A stretch of 5,529 nt of DNA from Deltaproteobacteria bacterium (lineage in GTDB: Bacteria; Desulfobacterota; Desulfobacteria; Desulfobacterales; UBA11574), in the NCBI GenBank assembly GCA_019313505.1, contig JAFDBA010000162.1, positions 1-5,529 of the forward strand. The letters run 5' to 3'. This document shows positions 1-4,863 of this stretch, piece by piece; positions within the stretch are counted from its first letter, which is position 1; the number at the start of each line of letters is the position of its first letter. The translations under genes were made by a program, and so were the position numbers. The notes under the pieces were generated by a model. It saw only the letters and a program-made list of their open reading frames with translations. It was not told the origin of the DNA and made no database searches.

Positions 1-230
1 GCAACGATAAACGGTTTTCGTCCTTTTTTATCTGAATATCTGCCGAAATAAGGGAGCAAGAAGGTTCTGGACAGGGAAAAAGACCCGAATATCAAACCGA
101 TGTATATGCCGCTCGCACCAAGATTATGGGCATAAACAGGAAGCAAGGGGACCACGATTCCTACACCGGTTACCGTACCGAATATGGAAAAAAACAGGGT
201 GCCAAATATTTTTTTATCGATTTTATTCAT
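1..230 (-). CDS. Major facilitator superfamily (MFS) transporter, N-terminal part
   Basis: This is the first 76 codons of an inner-membrane secondary transporter; the rest lies beyond the window's left edge. The ATG is at 228-230. Residues about 9-31 form a hydrophobic first membrane segment containing the stretch GTVTGVGIVVPLLPVYA, and residues about 42-61 form a second. They are followed by the MFS motif A loop between helices 2 and 3, GRYSDKKGRKP at residues 63-73, with the expected G, D, G, R and K positions. An early TM1 with G/V/P-rich sequence and this loop are typical of drug-efflux or sugar-efflux type MFS members, but the substrate cannot be told from this fragment. No convincing Shine-Dalgarno precedes the ATG. 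A stem-loop ends 19 bases upstream of it. The gene is probably its own unit, since a terminator at 501-515 separates it from the operon upstream. Confidence 0.85.
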   Translation of the reverse strand, partial: MNKIDKKIFGTLFFSIFGTVTGVGIVVPLLPVYAHNLGASGIYIGLIFGSFSLSRTFLLPYFGRYSDKKGRKPFIV

Positions 231-249
231 TCAAATTGTTTTTAAACAC

Positions 250-279
250 AAAGCCATCCACATTAAAGAGGATGGCTTT
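250..279 (-). promoter_or_regulatory. Stem-loop in the leader of the MFS gene, attenuator- or terminator-like
   Basis: A perfect 10-bp stem (AAAGCCATCC at 250-259 with GGATGGCTTT at 270-279) encloses a 10-base loop. On the minus strand it is followed by GTGTTT, a weak U-rich tail; on the plus strand by ATTTTG. It ends 19 bases before the MFS start codon, too close for a promoter to fit between, so any MFS transcript from further upstream would carry this hairpin in its leader. It may be a leaky terminator/attenuator, a protective 5' hairpin, or a second terminator for the upstream operon. The structure is clear; the role is inference. Confidence 0.45.
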
Positions 280-302
280 ATTTTGCCCTGAAAAACATGG
301 TC

Positions 303-340
303 CTTCAGGTCAGGTCAGAGTTTTCAGGCTCCACCTGAAG
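303..340. repeat. Intergenic inverted repeat (8-bp arms)
   Basis: CTTCAGGT at 303-310 is exactly complementary in inverted orientation to ACCTGAAG at 333-340, with a 22-base spacer. Within the spacer CAGGT-like words recur (303-316 reads as overlapping CAGGT copies), so alternative pairings exist. Neither side has a T-tract, which argues against an intrinsic terminator. It lies in a 333-bp gene-free stretch (231-563) that otherwise contains only palindromes and no open frame that looks coding. Confidence 0.4.
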
Positions 341-352
341 AATCACTGCAAG

Positions 353-481
353 AGTTTAAAGTGAACTCAAGCTAAAAAAGGTTGTGCCCGTTGGCCCGTT
401 AAGCCCGTTAGCCCGTAATTTAATACCGGACAACGGGCTAACCGGCTAACCGGCTAACCAGATATAGTCACTTTTAACTTG
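353..481. repeat. Compound palindromic repeat element, REP/MITE-like
   Basis: The left arm at 386-418 is four diverged copies of a GCCCGTTA-type 8-mer. The right arm at 431-459 is the inverted counterpart, three or more copies of GGCTAACC/GGGCTAAC. The innermost pairing is perfect over 10 bp (407-416 with 433-442) around a 16-base loop, and pairing continues outwards with mismatches. Beyond these, a TTTAAAGTGAACT-like word near 355-367 is imperfectly mirrored by AGTCACTTTTAACTT at 467-481, so the element appears to have nested outer and inner inverted repeats. No open reading frame lies inside. This architecture suggests a dispersed, non-autonomous palindromic element, but no second copy exists in the window to prove it. 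Confidence 0.55.
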
Positions 482-490
482 TACGGCTTT

Positions 491-515
491 AAGTAAAACA
501 GCCCCTGTCAGGGGC
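491..515 (-). terminator. Rho-independent terminator after the rtcB-uppP-algC operon
   Basis: On the minus strand a GC-only 5-bp stem, GCCCC/GGGGC (extendable to 7 bp), with loop TGACA at 501-515 is followed directly by TGTTTTACTT. It starts 48 bases past the algC stop codon and no gene follows in the same direction before the repeat element, which is the expected place for operon termination. The U-tract is interrupted, so it may be only moderately efficient. Confidence 0.6.
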
Positions 516-550
516 GAACCAAATCTGAGCGCCAATTCTGCGAAGTTATT

Positions 551-560
551 TTTGCGCAAA
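551..560. other. 10-bp perfect palindrome just after algC
   Basis: TTTGCGCAAA is self-complementary and begins three bases past the algC stop codon. It may be part of the 3' UTR structure or chance; no function is assigned. Confidence 0.2.
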
Positions 561-563
561 CCC

Positions 564-1913
564 TTACGCTTTTTGAATATCAGCCAGAACAGACTCGATT
601 AAATTTCTTATCTCTGAAAGCCTGTCTTCAGACATGGCCTCAAAACGCAGCACCAGGGCCGGCTGGGTGTTGGATGCGCGTACAAGGCCCCACCCGTCTT
701 CAAACAGAACCCGAACACCGTCGATATCGATAACATTGTACCTCGTGCGGAAAAATTCGGTCGCCTTTTTAACAACGCCGAACTTTTCATCATCCGGGCA
801 TTCAACACGTATTTCGGGTGTGGAAAATGTTTTAGGGACATCAGACAAAAGTTCGGATATTTTCTTTCCTGTTTGGGTTAATATCTCAAGGAGTCTGCAA
901 GAAGCATAGGTGGCATCATCAAAACCGAAATATCGATCGGCAAAAAACATATGGCCGCTCATCTCACCGGCCAGTTCAGCCTTTTCTTGTTTCATTTTCT
1001 TTTTAATCAAAGAGTGTCCGGTTTTCCACATAATGGCCCGGCCGCCGTGTTTTTCGATGTCGTCATACATTGTTTTTGAACATTTTACTTCGGATATGAA
1101 TGTTGCCCCGGGTTTTCTCGAAAGGATCTCCCTGGCAAATATGATCATGAGCTGGTCACCGAATACAAGGTTCCCTTTCTCATCCACTACGCCGATTCGA
1201 TCGCCGTCACCGTCATAACCGATCCCCACATCCAATCCCTTTTCCTTTACCATGGCGATAAGGTCCTGCATGTTCTTTGCCACCGTGGGATCGGCTTCGT
1301 GGTTTGGGAAAGTGCCGTCCATGTCGCAGTAAATATCGTAAACTTGACAATTAAGGTTCTTCAATATCGGTACGGAAACCACCCCTGCGGTACCGTTACC
1401 CGCATCCACACCAACTTTGATTGGTTGGGATATGGTTATATTATTGATTAAAAATTCATGATAGGGCGTGACAGCGTCGGCTGCAGAAAGAGAGCCTTTC
1501 CCCTGCACAAATGATTTTTCAGTAATTATCCCTAAAATTTTCTGGATATCTTGGCCATGAATTGAATCCAAATCAATACAGAGTTTGAAACCGTTATACT
1601 CGCCGGGATTATGGCTGGCCGTAACCATCACTCCCCCTTTCCGGTCAAAATGCTGGATTGAGAAATAGAAAACCGGGGTGGGACAAACTCCTATGTCGAG
1701 CACATCACATCCGGTTGACCGTAATCCCTCGATGATTTTTTCAGAATAGAGGTCGGAAGTCAAACGGCAATCACGGCCCACGGCAAGCTGTGAGCGACCA
1801 TGATTCCTGAGAAAAGTCCCGACACCTTTTCCAATCAGCATCACATCATTTTCTGTCATATCCTTTCCTGCAATTCCTCTGATATCGTATTCTCTGAACA
1901 TTTCCGGATTCAT
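564..1913 (-). CDS. algC: Phosphomannomutase/phosphoglucomutase (AlgC type)
   Basis: This 449-residue cytoplasmic enzyme of the alpha-D-phosphohexomutase superfamily interconverts mannose or glucose 6- and 1-phosphates, feeding nucleotide-sugar synthesis for LPS and exopolysaccharide. All four active-site signatures are present: the phosphoserine loop TASHNP (98-103, catalytic Ser100), the metal loop DGDGDR (234-239), the sugar-binding loop GEMSGH (316-321), and the phosphate-binding loop RASNTQP (412-418). The N-terminal FREYDIRG (6-13) and KTGHSLIKKKM (297-307) are typical of the Pseudomonas AlgC subgroup rather than GlmM or Pgm, and the length is close to that family (about 460). The ATG is preceded by GGAG six bases upstream. 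The gene is last in a tight run, 14 bases after uppP, and is followed by a terminator hairpin at 501-515. In related genomes this gene is also labelled manB; hexose preference cannot be read from sequence. Confidence 0.95.
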   Translation of the reverse strand: MNPEMFREYDIRGIAGKDMTENDVMLIGKGVGTFLRNHGRSQLAVGRDCRLTSDLYSEKIIEGLRSTGCDVLDIGVCPTPVFYFSIQHFDRKGGVMVTASHNPGEYNGFKLCIDLDSIHGQDIQKILGIITEKSFVQGKGSLSAADAVTPYHEFLINNITISQPIKVGVDAGNGTAGVVSVPILKNLNCQVYDIYCDMDGTFPNHEADPTVAKNMQDLIAMVKEKGLDVGIGYDGDGDRIGVVDEKGNLVFGDQLMIIFAREILSRKPGATFISEVKCSKTMYDDIEKHGGRAIMWKTGHSLIKKKMKQEKAELAGEMSGHMFFADRYFGFDDATYASCRLLEILTQTGKKISELLSDVPKTFSTPEIRVECPDDEKFGVVKKATEFFRTRYNVIDIDGVRVLFEDGWGLVRASNTQPALVLRFEAMSEDRLSEIRNLIESVLADIQKA

Positions 1914-1927
1914 GATAGTCTCCTTTT

Positions 1928-2752
1928 TTATAATCCCATAATTAAAGCTATGATTCCTGCAATAAAACAGTAGGGCGCGAAAATATGCAAACGACCTTTT
2001 TTAACTATGTAAACCAGTAATCTAAGTGCACCGTATCCAACCAAACATGCTGTAAAAGTGCCGATCAACGTGGGGATAAGCTGGGGGGGAGGATTGGCCG
2101 AAATGTCTTTTAATCCCAGAATACTTGCTCCTATAATTGCCGGTATTGACAGAAGAAAAGAATACCGGGCCGCTGTCTCCCGTTCCAGGCCAAGGAAGAG
2201 CCCTACAGCAATGGTCGAACCGGATCTTGAAATTCCGGGTATTATGGCAATGCCCTGCATTAGTCCTATAATCAAGGCATCTTTAATTGAAAAACGTTCG
2301 ATACTTTTGCCATAATTATTTATTCGAGCTGTAAGAATTAAAAGCAAGCCGGTTAAAATTAGCATAAGGCCGACTAAAACCACTGATGAAAAAAGCTGAT
2401 CCGCAATCCTATGGAACAAAAGGCCGAGTATTGCCGTGGGAAGCGTTCCGATAACAATAAGTACAGCCAGTTTTATATCGACATCTTTATAAACATGGTC
2501 AAAAGGAACCTCTTTTTTAAAATACAGGATTGTAAAACGGGATATGGAGATTATAATAGCATGTATTTCTTTCCAAAAAAAAAATATAACCGCTATAAGA
2601 GTTCCCAGGTGAACGCTGATATCAAAAATAAGCTTCGGCTCTTTAAGTCCGAAAATATGTTGAAAAATCACCAGGTGTCCCGAACTGCTTACAGGTAAGA
2701 ATTCGGTTAAGCCTTGAATTGCGCCCAGTATTACAGCCTGAAAAGTTTGCAT
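1928..2752 (-). CDS. uppP: Undecaprenyl-diphosphatase UppP (BacA family)
   Basis: This 274-residue polytopic inner-membrane enzyme removes one phosphate from undecaprenyl pyrophosphate, regenerating the carrier lipid for peptidoglycan, O-antigen and capsule; overexpression in other bacteria gives bacitracin resistance. The two family signatures are present: the (E/Q)xxxE segment QGLTEFLPVSSSGHL (13-27; Gln13, Glu17, His26) and PGISRSGST (172-180, with the essential Arg176). Gln in place of the first Glu is a usual family variant. Hydrophobic segments fall near residues 43-60, 94-112, 123-142, 157-172, 196-213, 226-249 and 257-273. The length matches the family (265-280). The ATG follows the rtcB stop by 6 bases, and its Shine-Dalgarno (AAAAGGA, 2763-2768) lies inside the end of rtcB, implying co-transcription and possibly translational coupling. 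Oddity: ten T residues in a row in the coding strand (2575-2584) at codons 56-60. Confidence 0.96.
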   Translation of the reverse strand: MQTFQAVILGAIQGLTEFLPVSSSGHLVIFQHIFGLKEPKLIFDISVHLGTLIAVIFFFWKEIHAIIISISRFTILYFKKEVPFDHVYKDVDIKLAVLIVIGTLPTAILGLLFHRIADQLFSSVVLVGLMLILTGLLLILTARINNYGKSIERFSIKDALIIGLMQGIAIIPGISRSGSTIAVGLFLGLERETAARYSFLLSIPAIIGASILGLKDISANPPPQLIPTLIGTFTACLVGYGALRLLVYIVKKGRLHIFAPYCFIAGIIALIMGL

Positions 2753-2758
2753 AACTAT

Positions 2759-4192
2759 CTATCCTTTTACCACACCGATAGGTCTGAGTTTTGCCACCTT
2801 TTTTGAAATTCCGGCTTCATGGACCACCTCAACCACTTGGGAAATATCCTTGTAAGCCTCGGGTATCTCTTCAGCCAGGGTGGATCTGCCGGTCCATCTG
2901 ACCAGAATTCCCTTGTCTTCGAGTTCCCTTTGTATGGCCCGTCCTTTACTGGCCTTTTTTGCAGCTTTTCGGCTTAAAACACGCCCGGCGCCGTGACATG
3001 TGGAACCGAATGTTTCTTGCATGGCCTTTTCCGTACCCGCAAGTACATATGAAGCCGTACCCATATCACCGGGAATAATTACCGGCTGTCCCACAGGGCG
3101 ATATTGATCGCACAGGGCCTCATGTCCGGCCGGAAAAGATCGGGTTGCGCCTTTTCGGTGAACACAGACCGTCTGTTTTTTCCCATGGATAACATGGACT
3201 TCTTTTTTTGCGATGTTGTGGCATACGTCATAAAGCAGTTTCATGTTAAGATCTCTGGGGCTGATACCGAGTACTCTGAGAAGTATTTCACGAGAATTGT
3301 GCATTAAAATCTGCCGGTTGGTCCAGGCATAATTTGCGGCACAGGCCATGGCGTTATAATAGCGCATTCCTTCTTTGGATTGAATTCTGGCGCAGGCAAG
3401 CTGTCGATCCGGAAGATCAAACCCCAGCTTTTTTACATGCTTTGTCATAAAAGCCAGAAAATCGTCACAAATTTGATACCCCAAACCTCGGGAACCGGTA
3501 TGGAGCATCAGGGTCACCTGGTCTTCAAACAGCCCGAATGCTTGGGCTGCCGGTATATCATAAACCGCTTCTACCACGCCGATTTCAAGGAAATGATTTC
3601 CTGAACCCAGGGTTCCGAGCTGTTGGCGCCCCCTTTCCAGAGCCCTTTGACTGATCACGTCGGGGTCGGCATTCGGCATACACCCGCCATCTTCCGTATG
3701 TTCCAAATCCAGCGCTTCTCCAAGACCCCGGTTGACCGCCCACTTGCTGCCCATTTGGAGGACCTTTTTTTCTTCGGGTATGGAAAGCTTGATAGAACCT
3801 TTTGAACCCAAGCCGGAAGGAATGCCCCGAAAAAGCGCATTCACAAGATTTTCAAGTTTTGGACGTACTTCTTTTTCCACAAGGGAGGTTGTTGCCAGGC
3901 GTACCCCGCAGTTAATGTCATATCCCACTCCCCCCGGAGATATGATGCCCGATTCCCAGTCAAAGGCCGCAACCCCGCCGATGGGAAACCCATACCCCCA
4001 GTGCATGTCCGGCATGGCAAGAGATGCTTTTAAAATGCCCGGAAGGGTTGCAACGTTTGCCACCTGTTTTAACGGTTCTTTCTGTTTTTCGGCGTTGAGC
4101 ATCGATTCTGTTGCGTAAATAATTCCCGGTACGCGCATGTTTCCGGTTTTGGGCAACTCCCACCGGTATTTGTCTATTTTTTTAATTTCCAT
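2759..4192 (-). CDS. rtcB: RNA-splicing ligase RtcB (3'-phosphate/5'-OH RNA ligase)
   Basis: RtcB joins RNA ends carrying 2',3'-cyclic phosphate or 3'-phosphate to 5'-OH ends, using GTP and Mn2+, in tRNA splicing or RNA repair. At 477 residues this is the long archaeal/metazoan-like form (Pyrococcus about 481) rather than the E. coli type (about 408). Visible signatures: PDMHWGYGFPIGG (61-73); YDINCGVR (91-98) with metal ligands Asp92 and Cys95; GSGNHFLE (197-204) with Asn199/His200; MLHTGSRGLG (229-238) with His231; DVCHN (322-326) with His326; RKGATRSFPAG (346-356); CHGAGRVLSR (399-408) with His400, the expected guanylylated nucleophile; and the C-terminal Lys-Gly. Nothing catalytic is missing. 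The start is an ATG with AAGGA four bases upstream. Archease lies 165 bases upstream on the same strand, a known partner of this RtcB type. A sigma70-like promoter and a GC-rich hairpin lie in the spacer, and uppP follows after 6 bases. Confidence 0.97.
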   Translation of the reverse strand: MEIKKIDKYRWELPKTGNMRVPGIIYATESMLNAEKQKEPLKQVANVATLPGILKASLAMPDMHWGYGFPIGGVAAFDWESGIISPGGVGYDINCGVRLATTSLVEKEVRPKLENLVNALFRGIPSGLGSKGSIKLSIPEEKKVLQMGSKWAVNRGLGEALDLEHTEDGGCMPNADPDVISQRALERGRQQLGTLGSGNHFLEIGVVEAVYDIPAAQAFGLFEDQVTLMLHTGSRGLGYQICDDFLAFMTKHVKKLGFDLPDRQLACARIQSKEGMRYYNAMACAANYAWTNRQILMHNSREILLRVLGISPRDLNMKLLYDVCHNIAKKEVHVIHGKKQTVCVHRKGATRSFPAGHEALCDQYRPVGQPVIIPGDMGTASYVLAGTEKAMQETFGSTCHGAGRVLSRKAAKKASKGRAIQRELEDKGILVRWTGRSTLAEEIPEAYKDISQVVEVVHEAGISKKVAKLRPIGVVKG

Positions 4193-4206
4193 GGTTTCCT
4201 TTTTTG

Positions 4207-4271
4207 GGACACAGACCCGCCTGCCCGCTCGTGCCTTGCAATGGCAGGCGGGTCTGCGAAAATCTGCGTCC
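4207..4271. repeat. GC-rich inverted-repeat element in the rtcB leader
   Basis: CAGACCCGCCTGCC at 4212-4225 pairs perfectly (14 bp) with GGCAGGCGGGTCTG at 4243-4256 around a 17-base loop. An outer imperfect inverted repeat, GGACACAGA at 4207-4215 and TCTGCGTCC at 4263-4271 (8 of 9 complementary), extends it, and TCTGCG occurs twice in direct orientation on the right side (4253-4258, 4263-4268), giving alternative pairings. The element is much richer in G+C than the AT-rich spacer around it, which suggests an inserted palindromic repeat. On the minus strand the stem ends 10 bases before the rtcB Shine-Dalgarno and 19 bases before its ATG. No U-tract follows on either strand, so it is not an intrinsic terminator. 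If transcribed from the promoter at 4301-4329 it forms a stable 5' UTR hairpin. Confidence 0.65.
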
Positions 4272-4300
4272 TATTTAACTTGAAATTTTCATATAAAATC

Positions 4301-4329
4301 ATTTTATCGTGAAGGGAAAAGTGTGTCAA
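4301..4329 (-). promoter_or_regulatory. Sigma70-type promoter for rtcB-uppP-algC
   Basis: On the minus strand a perfect -35 box TTGACA (4324-4329) is separated by exactly 17 bases from TAAAAT (4301-4306), a -10 box matching consensus at five of six positions. Transcription would start near 4294, giving a leader of about 100 bases that contains the 4207-4271 hairpin. The promoter lies about 30 bases past the archease stop codon, so it would drive rtcB, uppP and algC without archease. No sigma54 -24/-12 element like that of the RtcR-controlled E. coli rtcBA operon is visible. Confidence 0.65.
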
Positions 4330-4357
4330 GAATTCCCATAGGTATAAAATAACCCTT

Positions 4358-4786
4358 CTAAATATCAAATATGATCATCGCCTCCCATCCGGAAGGGCTG
4401 CTGTTTACCTGGATCTGGTGATAAGTTACTGCTTTGATTTCGGTTTTGATGATATGACGATCAGGGTTAAAGGGATCAAATTTGGCGGTTGCTGCCAGTT
4501 CAGTTTCAGACAGGGACAGAATTCGGACCTTTTTTACGAGCAATTCTTTGCCGTTCCACAGGTACAAAATCTCTCTGAGCCAGTTTACCATCAGATCGGA
4601 CCAGTCATCCCCTGACACCTCAATGTTACAGGAATCAAGGCCTTTTAAGTGATCGATATCAGTAATAAGGTCGAACAGGGCCAATGCGGCGTTGGCAAAA
4701 AGCTCTTTTGAATCCGAACCAAAAACACGGAGGCCGAAATCCGCCGTATGATCAATTAAGTTGTATTTGTTTTTTATCCTGTCCAA
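4358..4786 (-). CDS. Archease, RtcB activating cofactor
   Basis: Archease is a small cytoplasmic protein that speeds guanylylation and multiple turnover of RtcB and can widen its nucleotide use. This 142-residue protein has the hallmarks: an N-terminal DHTADFGLRVFG (12-23), where Asp16 matches the conserved metal-binding Asp of the HTAD motif; ELFANAALALFDLI (28-41); EIKAVTYHQIQV (116-127); and a C-terminal IIFDI ending with the conserved Asp141. The length matches the family (about 135-145). The start is TTG at 4784-4786: an in-frame TAA lies nine codons upstream, no ATG or GTG occurs between that stop and the HTAD motif, and AAAGGA lies four bases before the TTG. rtcB follows on the same strand, supporting the assignment. 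A 77-base spacer separates it from the disrupted gene upstream. The weak start codon may keep its level low relative to RtcB (inference). Confidence 0.93.
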   Translation of the reverse strand: MDRIKNKYNLIDHTADFGLRVFGSDSKELFANAALALFDLITDIDHLKGLDSCNIEVSGDDWSDLMVNWLREILYLWNGKELLVKKVRILSLSETELAATAKFDPFNPDRHIIKTEIKAVTYHQIQVNSSPSGWEAMIIFDI

Positions 4787-4790
4787 AAGA

Positions 4791-4796
4791 TCCTTT
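4791..4796 (-). promoter_or_regulatory. Ribosome binding site deciding the TTG start of archease
   Basis: AAAGGA on the minus strand lies four bases before the TTG at 4784-4786, the same spacing as the AAGGA before the rtcB ATG. With an in-frame stop just upstream and no other start codon before the conserved HTAD motif, it fixes the start on TTG. Confidence 0.6.
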
Positions 4797-4843
4797 TTCT
4801 TGAAGCCATTTTCTTATTCTTTTCTTTTTACTCAATACTATAC

Positions 4844-4855
4844 TGTTCATGAACA
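4844..4855. promoter_or_regulatory. 12-bp perfect palindrome upstream of archease, possible operator
   Basis: TGTTCATGAACA is fully self-complementary and sits between the stop codon of the disrupted PBP-like gene and archease, about 58 bases before the archease start codon. On the minus strand it is followed by an AT-rich run (TATAGTATTGAG) that could hold a -10 box, but no good -35/-10 pair was found. It could be a dimeric-regulator site; there is no T-tract to make it a terminator. Confidence 0.25.
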
Positions 4856-4863
4856 ACCCGCGA

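Noticed and set aside
386..459. CRISPR-like short repeats
   Set aside because: Units are about 8 bases, diverged, without unique spacers, and the two arrays are inverted relative to each other; no cas genes are present.
2690..2720. Gln13 instead of Glu in the UppP catalytic segment as a possible inactivating change
   Set aside because: The family motif is (E/Q)xxxE; the second Glu and the PGxSRSxxT motif are intact, so the enzyme is expected to be active.
3732..4118. A 128-codon plus-strand open frame within rtcB
   Set aside because: It is antisense to conserved catalytic parts of RtcB and its translation is low-complexity without family motifs; a shadow frame. The same holds for plus-strand frames at 634-909, 910-1218, 2058-2315 and 2411-2698.
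4207..4256. Intrinsic terminator between archease and rtcB
   Set aside because: The stem is strong but no T-tract follows on either strand (minus strand continues TGTCCC then an A-run).
4193..4357. Sigma54/RtcR-type control of rtcB as in E. coli
   Set aside because: No GG-N10-GC pair with -24/-12 context was found and no rtcR gene is in the window; a sigma70-type promoter explains the spacer better.
4174..4368. A 64-codon minus-strand open frame spanning the archease-rtcB spacer
   Set aside because: It overlaps the promoter, the inverted-repeat element and the rtcB start; its translation shows no recognisable motif and no ribosome binding site was seen.
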